Assembly (NCBI GenBank): GCA_951799445.1
Contig: OX637297.1
Span: forward strand, 7,440,001 to 7,504,000
DNA: 64,000 nt
Direction of reading: 5' to 3'
DNA from: Pseudisothecium myosuroides
Lineage: Eukaryota; Streptophyta; Bryopsida; Hypnales; Lembophyllaceae
Shown: one piece after another, positions 26,300 to 35,039 of the stretch
How the letters are laid out: each line of letters begins with the position of its first letter
Position numbering within the stretch: the first letter of the stretch is position 1
Program-made: the position numbers and the translations under genes
The notes under the pieces: generated by a model
Told to the model about the DNA's origin: nothing
Database searches by the model: none
What the model saw: the letters and a program-made list of their open reading frames with translations, nothing else

Positions 26300-27694
26300 A
26301 ATCCTTGCACTAAGCCTCCTTGTTTTATTTTCATTCCTTTGCAGAAATTTGTCGACGCCGTAATAATCCGCTACTAGAGCATAAACCCGGAAAAAGATGA
26401 AAGTCTGGTGAAGAAAGAATCAGACGTGAGCCACGAAATCCAAATGATCACATTGGCAGACTCCACCTACAGGTTGTGGGACCAGTTCATCACCAAACAC
26501 ATGGCGGGTTTACTAATCGACCCTCTGACGATGAAGCCACACAGCCTGTCAAAAACATTTAAACCAAGGAACTACACGCTGAAGAAGGAGTTCTTCAGGC
26601 ACTTGGGCCACTTCACGGACAGGGACTTCAGAGATTATGTCGTCCATCTGCTTGGCCTCACACCCGGGCGAACTCTGCCCTACCAAAAGCTCACCGTCCA
26701 CAGAGTTCCTCACTTGATAAAGGACTGTTTAAGCGGACCAGATTGGGTGGAGCGCAGGAAGCGCAAGAAGGTCATCACAGAGGAGCTGATGGCCGTAGAT
26801 CCAACCTTGAAGTGCAAGGACAAGAATGGGGACGTGATCGATAGGGCCTGGAGGGATTGGAAATGAAAACACCTCTTCACGTCTGCGTCGTGGGACTTCC
26901 TCCTCAACGCATTGCCAAACAACTTCTTTGTGAAGAGGCTCACGAACGAGGGGAAGTTGAGGAGGGCGATTGACTACAAAGAAAAGCCGTTTTCAACGAT
27001 CTATCCCATGTTCCAGCGTTTTGTGAAGATGAAGAAACACGTGGAAAAACCAAAGGGGGATGTCCAAGTCCGTGGACACGAATTTTATCTCCAGGCGTTT
27101 TACACGAGCCACATTTGGACGTACCACAGTCGAGCGCTCCCCATTGCAGTCATAGACTTCCGGCAGGTTCCCAGGCCAGCTCCAGGGTCCGGTGATCCCC
27201 CACCGGTCAAGACTCTTCTGAACTTCCTGCTCAATCACATGAGGCCTACTATGTCTTGCCGAATGTATGGATGTGGGTTGTCGGGAACAAGTACGACGAA
27301 GAAGCGGCTGTTTTGTTTGCAAAGGAGAACATGAAGCTCTTTGTCATGAAACAGTCCACATACGTTCCATGCAAGGCCGAGCGTCTGGACGGCCAGAGCA
27401 ACCGGGTGATTGTTGCTCCATTTACGCTCCTGTTCTTCTTCAAGAAAGGGGGCGACGGTGCGCCCAAAGGCATTGACGCAATGCAGAAGGAGTACAGGAC
27501 GTCGACTAAACCGTACTACCATGACTTTTGGAAGCACCTGGAGGCCAAGCTGAGAGTGCACAAGAGCGAACTGAGGATGGAGTTTTATATAAACATACTC
27601 CAGAGTTTCGCCATGAAAGGAGAGAACATGATCAGCATCTATTGTGGATCGAAGTTCATGATAGCAGCTAAGGTAGCATCCCATACCTGCCCTT

Positions 27695-27843
27695 GTTTAT
27701 CCTCGAGTCGAAGATAAATCTGCCTGTTCATCACTGGGAGAAGTTTTTCTTGTTGGTTATCATTGACCAAATGCAGTTCCTGTTGTTTATTTGGTTGACT
27801 GATCTCTCAATATTCCAAGTCTGCTATCTTTGAGTTGAAGATA
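27695..27843. repeat. Two palindrome copies in intron 2 of the same gene
   Basis: TATCCTCGAGTCGAAGATAA near 27698 and TATCTTTGAGTTGAAGATAA near 27824, in intron 27673-27918. Both introns of the gene therefore hold exactly two copies each. Confidence 0.85.
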
Positions 27844-28802
27844 ATGTCTATGAGATTCTAGCTCTGCTGATCCTTGAACGTACAACAAAATCGCTAATGC
27901 TTCAGTTACCATGTACAGATGTATGGACTCTTCTACTATGCAATTGAAGGGAGGCAGGAGACGGACGACTACCGTGCGATGGTCGGGAAGCACGGGGGGG
28001 GACAAACCTCAACAACTTCTTTCACGACAACTCGCCCTACCTCGCTAACTACGTGCGCCCGCGACTTCTTGGCACCTCGAACTTGAACTCAGAGTCCACA
28101 GACTCACTAGAAGTCAGTGAGAATGAGGAAGGGAATGAGGACGAAGAACGGGCTGAGAGGGAAGACGTAGGTGGTGAGTAGGAAACCGAACTCAGGATCA
28201 ATGAGTTTAGATCAAATGAAGATGCTCTTGGAGAGGAGGAACTGGTGGTCCTGGCTGGGAGCTTTGAAGTGTGGAACCGGGGAGGCAGAGGAGGGTCACA
28301 GCAATCTAGCGCAGAGATCAGCTCGAAAGAGAAAGGGCAGGGCCCCGAGGATGCAATCGACTTGGAGTAAAACAAGGTTGACACGTACTCGGACATGGAA
28401 GACTTTGAATACCTCGAGGCTCAGATTGATGATGCTGGTCCGTCTAGGGTCGACAAGTCTGCGGATGCTGCAGGGGGTGATCTGCAAACTGGAGCGGATC
28501 GACAATCCGGGGAACCACCCGCAACTGCAAAGTTAGCACTTCTGCCCGGGAAGACTGAGAACAAGGAGTTCTGGGCGGTAAGGACCCAGGCTAAGGCTGA
28601 GAAGGAAGAAGCCAAGAGGCTTGAGAGAGAACGGGTGAAGGAGGTGGAGGAGAGGAATTGACGGCAGGCGGAAGAAATTGAGCAGCTTAGGGAACAGCTG
28701 CGGGCTTCATCGCAAGGACCTTCAGGATCACAACCGGGAGGCAGCGATGTCCAGGGCTTGGGCAGGTCCTCGCAAGTCTCCATTCACGAAGGAAGATCCC
28801 AA

Positions 28803-29053
28803 GATTATCTTTGAACCAAAGATAATCCGATTCCACTTCCGCCACCTCGTCAAGATGCAGTTCTTCCTCAGCCCCTCCAAGCTCGAAAACCGGACTCCTT
28901 TGCTCCCGTGGAGGCGTCGGCTCCCGTGGAGGTGTCTGTGCCCTCCCTTCCCGTACATTTGACGGAGCCCTCTGTCCCCGTTGAGATGCCGTGCCATGAT
29001 ACGGCTCTACAGGGGACCCCTACAGATGAGAGTTATCTTCGAAGCAAGGATAA
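28803..29053. repeat. Two palindrome copies inside coding exon 3
   Basis: TATCTTTGAACCAAAGATAA near 28806 and TATCTTCGAAGCAAGGATAA near 29034. Both lie in the coding frame in the same phase, reading YL(R)TKDN and YLRSKDN. The first has CGA changed to TGA, giving a stop. The phase keeps the frame open, so the motif is tolerated as peptide. Confidence 0.8.
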
Positions 29054-29261
29054 CTCGCAGCACCCCACTGGCGTCGAGTCGCAGTCAGAGTCCATCCCGG
29101 AGACGCAGGAGGGGGTAGTTGATATTGAACCTGTTCTCCCTTCGGTATTGTCAGGAATTCTGCTTGGGCTATGGGAAATGGAAAATCCCCCCGACAACGA
29201 CGACGAGACCGTGGACTACGGAGAGTACTTGAACGATGTTGAGGCGATGGAGACAGATTAG

Positions 29262-29787
29262 GTACCCTCCCCTCAATCTTCAGACCCTTACGATTATTCA
29301 TGAGTGACTCGATTGCCGTCTGCTGGATGTTTGATGTGGATTCCATCTTGCCTTTGTTTCCCGGTTAGAGGCACTTATGTCCATTGAATCTGACTTTCAG
29401 GGGGGAGTGGACAGTCTTTGATTGTGTGGCGTCGACAAACGATCCACATTTGATTGCCTCTTGTAGTATAGTGTAGAGTTAGGAACGAACGGTAGTTGGC
29501 ACTTGTACATAATCTGCTAGAGATCAGCACGCTTTCTTCCGGATGTATCTTAAAATATTTGAAATAAATATACGCGACACTTATTCAATGGACTCGTGTC
29601 TAATGAATTGATTTTGTCCATGTTTGTGCCCAGCCCAAAAAAATTAGAAGTGTGCATCGTCCGTTGGCAATGAGGCAATCACTTAACAAAGGGGTTCTGC
29701 AGTCGCTTAGTGGAAATCTCTGCTTGTCGCCGTTTTATGGCTCTCATGAATCTACATTTCAACAGGTAACCGCAACTCTCTTGTGTT
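29262..29787. other. Intergenic, probable 3' UTR and promoter
   Basis: Follows the TAG of the ParB/methyltransferase-like gene and precedes the phosphatase ATG. AATAAATA-like sequence near 29563 could serve polyadenylation. No further gene supported. Confidence 0.35.
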
Positions 29788-30519
29788 ATGCTTGCTTCAG
29801 GTAGTACAGGCCGGCCGCGGAGAGTGTCCTCGGTAGTGGTCGCACCGCGACAGAAGTGGTTGAACATCGTGTTTGACTTGAACGGGGTGCTTGTCGAGTG
29901 CATTAATCAGTTGGCATACAAGGGTAAAACAAAATATGCGATCGACAATAGGGTCTTCAGCGATAAACACCCCACCATTATTGGCCATAAGGCCGTATTC
30001 GTTCGTCCAGACTTGAGGGAATTCCTAAACGAGGTATCCAATATCGCTAATCGCGTCGTAGTCTGGAGCTCCATGGTGAAGAAGAACGTGGAGCCCATAG
30101 CAGGATTCTTGTTCCAGTTCTGTAGTAAGTCGGAACCCTTCGACATCCTAGGACAGGAAAAGTGCTGGATGGTGGAAACCTCAAAAAACCAATTCTTTAG
30201 ACATGGTAACGATCCCTTCAAGAGCCTTTTCCTCAAAGTGCTGGAAGATCACTTCTTCCTAGATCCAAACAATCCTATGGCTTTTAACAGCGACAACACT
30301 ATTCTCATTGACGACTCCCCCTTAAAGAGTGTCCTCAATGAGAACGGGAACGCCATATTCCTCGAGAGCTGGAATCAGTACCAGTGGAGGGACAAGGTTC
30401 TAATGGGAACGCTGTTGCCATGGCTAAAACAACTCCACAAGGACTGTCCACCGGGTAGCCTTCGGGGGTTCGTGAACTCAAACCGGATTGGCAAAAGCCC
30501 TCTGTCGCGAACACTATAA
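29788..30519 (+). pseudogene. FCP1/NIF-type HAD phosphatase, C-terminus cut by MITE
   Basis: Open frame of 243 codons. HAD-superfamily motifs in FCP1-like arrangement: FDLNGVL near residue 35 (motif I, nucleophile Asp, with Asn in place of the usual second Asp), VVVWSSM near residue 93 (motif II Ser), and ILIDDSPLK near residue 172 (motif IV, metal-binding Asp pair). These enzymes typically dephosphorylate Ser/Thr in RNA polymerase II tail-like substrates; the target here is unknown. The frame ends at TAA formed by the CACTA MITE start. Beyond the MITE the same frame continues from 30782 to TAG at 30910-30912, so about 42 native residues were replaced by two codons. The catalytic domain is intact, so partial function is possible. 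It is cargo of the 25.8-kb element. Confidence 0.75.
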
Positions 30520-30781
30520 GAAATCCCCGTTTTAGGTGACAAGCCCTAATTTTTTATGACGGATTTTAGATAATGTCAATGTTGACAACCCAAAATTTTT
30601 ATGTCAACAAAAATGTACAATATAGCATCAATATTGACAATCCTATGTTTTTATGTCAACATCGATGTTACATTGTACATTTTTGTTGACATAAAAATTT
30701 TGGATTGTCAACATTGACATCACCTAAAATCCGTCATAAAAAATTAGGGCTTGTCACCTGAAACGGGGGTTTCTTATAGTG
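30512..30781. mobile_element. CACTA-type MITE, 270 bp
   Basis: Near-perfect inverted repeat: left end CACTATAAGAAATCCCCG, right end the complement of CACTATAAGAAACCCCCG, with complementarity over roughly 110 bp per arm. GAA at 30509-30511 is repeated at 30782-30784 (3-bp duplication). CACTA ends plus a 3-bp duplication are diagnostic of the CACTA/EnSpm superfamily. The high arm identity implies recent insertion. It interrupts the phosphatase gene. Confidence 0.9.
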
Positions 30782-31180
30782 GAACCTCATACAGTGCTAG
30801 CAAAGTCCTGCTCGGATTGAGGATGTGTGCCAGATACTTGGGGACGCGATTCGTTCTGCCCGGGATGGATTTAGTGATAGAGCCAAAGAGCGAGAGTGAC
30901 AGAAAGGACTAGACGTCCCCGTGTCGCCGTAGACTCTAGGATGGATTGTACATTTTGTAAATGTGGATTGTTTTGTGTTTGCAATTCAATTGTATCATTA
31001 AAGTTTTGAGAGTTCATTCCAATTTGTGGCCTCTCTCTTCGTCTCTAGGGTGCTGTTTTGTATTCTTGGACTGCTGTGATGTTCTGCATTGCATGTGATG
31101 TCTTCGTTTATCCGTGGGCCGAAGATAAATGTTTGGGGCTTCTATGCAATCGGGGGTGGCTTTAGTTCGGAGGATCTGAT
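30782..31180. other. Displaced phosphatase 3' end and intergenic
   Basis: 30782-30912 carries the original C-terminal codons of the phosphatase (ending SDRKD, stop TAG). The rest holds a possible 3' UTR and one palindrome copy (TTATCCGTGGGCCGAAGATAA near 31108). Confidence 0.6.
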
Positions 31181-32095
31181 ATGCGTATGCTCAAATGGAA
31201 TCAGCCTACGATGAGGAGCCTCTTGTTTGGATCAGAGGCGTCGCTCTCGAGGAGGTCTAGCTCGGAAGGGGGGAGCTTCTTGGCGTCTTCGTATTCAAGG
31301 CCTTTCGTTTTCGGCTTCGCCACGGACGCGGCTTTGGCGGCCATAGACTTCTCCAAGGGAAATGTGGAAGAAAGCGTCGTCGACAGCCTGCCCAGTCGAG
31401 GACCGGTCGGGACCCCGATCTGCTCGCCGTCGCTGATGAAGTGGAAAGACTCGACACCTAGTCGACTGCGTTCGCAATCGCCAACTCCCCGTACCCCCAG
31501 CGCTCCACACAGGAAACTATATGCGGGCAACGATGGACATGCTGAACATCTTCGCCTCGACAATGCAGTGCTGTCGCCGGTCGCAGTTGGACATGACTCT
31601 CTCCACGTTGAAGATCCAAAAACGAAGTTGCTTTCCGGTGATTGCAATGGAGGTCGGAGATTGCAACATGGAGGCATCGTCGAGTCCCTCCGCCACAAAT
31701 CCGGGGGGAGCGGTTCCGTGCCTTCCCGTGTACCTATTTTCAGCAAACCAGTTCTTAAAAAACATCAGCGATTAAATGTCTCACGTTCAATTACTTCTGC
31801 AGATCCGTACATAAACACTGTCCATAGGGTGCTACCAGGACCGCCTCCTCGAAGTTCTAGAACTCTTTCCAGCGATGATATTTATTCTCGAATCGAACGG
31901 AAGCGGCGGAGACAAGTAAAAGACATACTGAAGCTGGGGAGTTGTAGCCCCTTCCAGAGTGCCACTGAATACGCGATGCCTTCCTGGCGCGAGGATATTC
32001 TTAGAGGGTATGCCAAGCACAAAGCGCTGGAGGCGGAGAAGGAAGCGCTGGAGGCAACCAAGACCAGTTCTTCCAACGAGAACAAGCACGTTTAG
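31181..32095 (+). CDS. Unknown 304-residue Ser/Arg/Pro-rich protein
   Basis: Uninterrupted frame from ATG 31181 to TAG 32093-32095, the only sizeable intact frame in the 25.8-kb element. The N-terminal two thirds is rich in Ser, Pro, Gly and Arg (for example SRRSSSEGG and RSQSPTPRTP), likely disordered. A basic cluster IERKRRRQVKD near residue 237 could be a nuclear localisation signal; the C-terminus (EAEKEALEATK) looks helical. No family recognised. Codon use is GC-richer than the surroundings, supporting real coding. A later in-frame start is possible. It may be the last exon of a longer gene, since GGAGGATCTGAT upstream has no clear promoter. Confidence 0.5.
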   Translation: MRMLKWNQPTMRSLLFGSEASLSRRSSSEGGSFLASSYSRPFVFGFATDAALAAIDFSKGNVEESVVDSLPSRGPVGTPICSPSLMKWKDSTPSRLRSQSPTPRTPSAPHRKLYAGNDGHAEHLRLDNAVLSPVAVGHDSLHVEDPKTKLLSGDCNGGRRLQHGGIVESLRHKSGGSGSVPSRVPIFSKPVLKKHQRLNVSRSITSADPYINTVHRVLPGPPPRSSRTLSSDDIYSRIERKRRRQVKDILKLGSCSPFQSATEYAMPSWREDILRGYAKHKALEAEKEALEATKTSSSNENKHV

Positions 32096-32559
32096 CAGAG
32101 TCGTTCTTCTTCACAATGGAACTTCTCAGGATAACAATCATTACTATTAATAGAATAGCCATTGCCGTACAAAAAATGACCACTTTTAGCAAAGTAGAGC
32201 GCCTCATGTGCACATAGCCTCTACTATTTTCTCACCAGGTCATTTAGAATTAAGTAGATATCACTCCCTATGATTGAAGTGAATTACATAGATACGTGAG
32301 ATAAACTGTTTCATATGTATATGGGTTTTCAAGTAAATTTATGTCTGTCAATGTAAAGTGGCCCACTTTTAATAATGTCACATACTTTTTGGCTAGGAAT
32401 CATGTAGCATTTTGGAAATGTAACATGCTTCCATTTTGCTTTGTACTTATAATGTCTAATTTCTTAATCGTATTATTTTAGTGTTGCCTATATTTATCTT
32501 TGACTTTAAAAATTTATCTTTGAATGAAGGGACTTAAGGTCTAAAAATGACCAGTTTCC
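32096..32559. other. Right subterminal region of the 25.8-kb element, no gene seen
   Basis: AT-rich. Near 32493-32525 two half-palindrome sequences (TTTATCTTTGA) lie close to the right TIR. Confidence 0.5.
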
Positions 32560-32582
32560 TTCATTTTAATGAATATGACCTT
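32560..32582 (-). repeat. Right TIR of the 25.8-kb element
   Basis: Ends TGAATATGACCTT, the exact inverted complement of 6778-6800. Followed by the CATT duplication and resumed satellite. Confidence 0.9.
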
Positions 32583-33986
32583 CATTGCAAAATTCATCTA
32601 CACATAAAAAAGAGAATTTGGAACGAAATGGGCACTGCCATTGAAAGGCTTCATTTTCAAAAAGTGACGGAATTTCATACATGCAGGCCAAAAACTCTAT
32701 TGTGCAAGATGTAATTGCTCTCAAGATGTAGAATCCACCACTATTTTTGCTTTTTGCCCATTGCAAAATTCATCTTCACGTGAAATAAGAAAAATGGCGA
32801 ATGAAGTGGGCCCTGCCATTGAATGGCTTCATTTTTAAAATGTTATGGAATTTCATACTTGCATGCCAAAAATTCTATTGTGGAAGTTGTAATTGCTCTT
32901 AACATTTAGATTCCACCACTATTTTCACTTCTTGCCCATTGCAAAATTCATCTTCACATGAAAAAAGAGAATTGGGAACAAAATGGGCCCCGCCATTAAA
33001 AAGCTTCATTTGAGAAAAATCATGGAATTTCATACATGCAGGCCAAAAACTCTTTTGTGCAAGATGTAATTGCTCCTAAGATTTAGAATCCACAACTACT
33101 TTCACTTCTTGCCCATTGCAAAATTCATCTTCACCTGAAAAAAGAAAAATGGGGAATGAAATGGGCCCTCTGATTGAATGGCTTCAATTTAAGAAAGTGA
33201 TGGAATTTCATGCATGCATGCATAAACTTCTATTGTGGAAATTGTAATTGCTCTTAAGATATAGATTCCACCACTATTTACACTTCTTGTCCATTGCAAA
33301 ACTCTTCTTCACGTGAAATAAAAAACTTGGGAATGAAATGGGTATTGCCATTGAATGGCCTCATTTTTAAAATGTCATGGAAGTTCATACATGCATGCAT
33401 AAACTTCTATTGTGGAAGTTGTAATTGCTCTTAAGATATAGACTCCACCACTATTTACACTTCTTGTCTATTGCAAAATTCATCTTCATGTGAAATAAAA
33501 AACTTGGGAATGAAATGGGCCCGGCCATTGAATGGCTTCATTTTAAAAATGTCATGGAATTTCATACATGCATGCATAAACTTCTATTGTGGAAGTTGTA
33601 ATTGCTCTTAAGATATAGATTCCACCATTATTATTTACACTTCTTATCTATTGCAAAATTCTTCATCACGTGAAAGAAAAAACTTGGGAATGAAATGGGT
33701 CTTGCCATTGAATAGCCTCATTTTAAAAATGTCCTGGAAGTTCATACATGCATGCATAAACTTCTATTGTGGAAGTTGTAATTGCTCCTAAGATTTAGAT
33801 TCCACCACTATTTTCACTTCTTGCCCATTGCAAAATCCATCTTCACGTGAAATAAAAAACTTGGGAATGAAATGGGACCTGCCATTGAATGGCTTCATTT
33901 TGAAAATGTCATGGAATTGCATACATGCATGCATAAAATTCTATTGTGGAAGCTGTAGTTGCTCTTAGGATTTAGATTCTACCACT
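32583..33986. repeat. ~178-bp satellite array, block 3
   Basis: About eight monomers of the first satellite, more diverged than block 1. Several share a CATACATGCATGCATAAACTT variant (33210-33930), a local sub-family. The array ends near 33986 inside a monomer (after TTCTACCACTA) without resuming in the window, so a further insertion or the array edge lies here. Confidence 0.93.
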
Positions 33987-34264
33987 ACCATTAGAGGATT
34001 TTTGAGCTCTGAAGAGGGCCTTTAGGAGAGGAGGTTGGAGGGATGTTTTTGTATTTAAATGTCGTCCTTGAGGAAACTGATCCCCTATACCCGCTCACTG
34101 AAAAGATTAAAATTATGATGTACTTTTGCAGGACAAACAGCTCCTATTGGGTGGGTCACGAAGACCATTATGAAGCTTTGTCAAGGTTTTATTGTTTTAA
34201 ATTTACAAGTTTATTATTTTAAATTTCATCATCATGACTTGAGGCTCACACAAGGACTCGACAA
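33987..34264. other. Satellite edge flank, no gene seen
   Basis: Unique sequence beginning CCATTAGAGGATTTTTGAGC. I could not find its inverted complement farther right, so it is not proven to be a transposon end. Confidence 0.35.
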
Positions 34265-34865
34265 AAACTGTACGCAAGATAATTCGCTGACAACATTTGA
34301 CTGATGAGATTAAAAAATTACCTTATAAGCAGAATTTTAAGCAGATCAATGATGTTGCTCATGTTCGGGTTCTCATCAAACAATACTGAGAGAACACATA
34401 TGTCTGCGGCTTAATCCTTAGGCAGTACATGAAACATTTGAGTGCCGGAAAACATCCTTGCAGCAATTAGCTATCAGAAAGTGTACAAGGCTACCTTAAC
34501 ATGAACTACTGAATGGAATGAGCAAATTATACACAGTTATAGATTTAATACATAGTAGCACGCCTCAAATCACTAGACAAGTCCAACTGTCCGCTTGAAT
34601 AAGAAAATTCATAAAAATCCTTGCGTGAAAACATGCTAATACATATGAATCCCCTGGATCGTGTGTTAAGCAAGTTCTTGAATCAGAGTAGTTCACGAAG
34701 ACCTTGCTAATCTCGATCAAGCTACACAGGAAAGTCCTGAATTCGTGTAGTTCACTAAGATTCTAATCTCAATGAAGCACATGAAATAGAATTTTGTGAT
34801 AGAAAACAAATATATATATGAGGGAACAGTCAAATGTTGTCAGCAAATTGTCTTATGTACAGTTT
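34265..34865. mobile_element. Inverted-repeat pair, possible ~600-bp MITE
   Basis: 39-base arms, 34265-34303 and 34827-34865, match inverted at 35 of 39 positions (AAACTGTAC at the outer end, ACAACATTTGACTG at the inner end). They enclose about 520 bp of non-coding DNA that has an imperfect internal duplication (GTAGTTCACGAAGA / GTAGTTCACTAAGA). No clear target duplication, so only tentatively mobile. Confidence 0.45.
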
Positions 34866-35039
34866 CCGTGTGAATAGCTATAAACTCCCAAGATGCTACA
34901 AAGCGCTTAGTGTAAAGCCCAAGAATTGGGCACGCTTTTCACTCCATACTTTTGACTCCATAATATGAAGAAATTGTGCTCTTTAAATTTAATGCAAGAA
35001 AATGATAGTTAAAACATGAAGGTCTACACTCTAATTCAG

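Larger units (their letters stand above)
24673..29261 (+). pseudogene. ParB-like / DNA-methyltransferase-like protein gene, decayed
   Basis: Three exons fit: 24673-26165 (possible ATG 24685), 26345-27672 and 27919-29261, with GT-AG borders that all fall in phase 0. In order: an N-terminal part with LDSLVAELNAANNEK; an RGG/Gly-Ser-rich linker (about 25305-25420); a ParB/sulfiredoxin-like motif FFIINGQHSITAAK (about 25850); a long middle domain; then ENMISIYCGSKFMIAAK continuing as MYGLFYYAIEG, matching the motif I region of beta-class N4/N6 DNA methyltransferases; then a Glu-rich coiled tail. Breaks: TAG 24940, TAA 25903, TAG 26375, TGA 26864, TAG 28179, TAA 28368, TGA 28659, TGA 28812, and frameshifts near 26075, 27245 and in a G run near 27995. 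All eight stops are one C-to-T change from CAG, CAA or CGA. Domain calls are by motif; catalytic residues look degenerate. Confidence 0.6.
6778..32582. mobile_element. 25.8-kb DNA transposon with 23-bp TIRs (unclassified)
   Basis: Both ends abut the same satellite. The left end 6778-6800 starts AAGGTCATATTCATTAAAAT; the right end 32560-32582 is its exact inverted complement over 23 bp. CATT lies at 6774-6777 and at 32583-32586, and one copy rebuilds the intact CCCATTGC monomer, giving a 4-bp target duplication. Contents from left: DUF7869-like putative transposase gene with solo LTR, palindrome array, TTAA MITE, second satellite, second TTAA MITE, ParB/methyltransferase-like pseudogene, phosphatase gene with CACTA MITE, 304-residue ORF. 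Removing recognisable later insertions and assuming the satellite expanded in place leaves an element well under 20 kb. A 4-bp duplication is known for Sola, Chapaev, Academ and Ginger-type elements; I cannot assign the superfamily. Confidence 0.82.

Noticed and set aside
24673..29261. Viral origin of the ParB/methyltransferase-like genes
   Set aside because: The domain pair occurs in phages and bacteria, but spliced exons and location in DNA transposons give no direct sign of a virus; no capsid or polymerase genes were seen.
31201..31746. 181-codon minus-strand frame
   Set aside because: Antisense shadow of the 304-residue plus-strand frame, which has more coherent composition.
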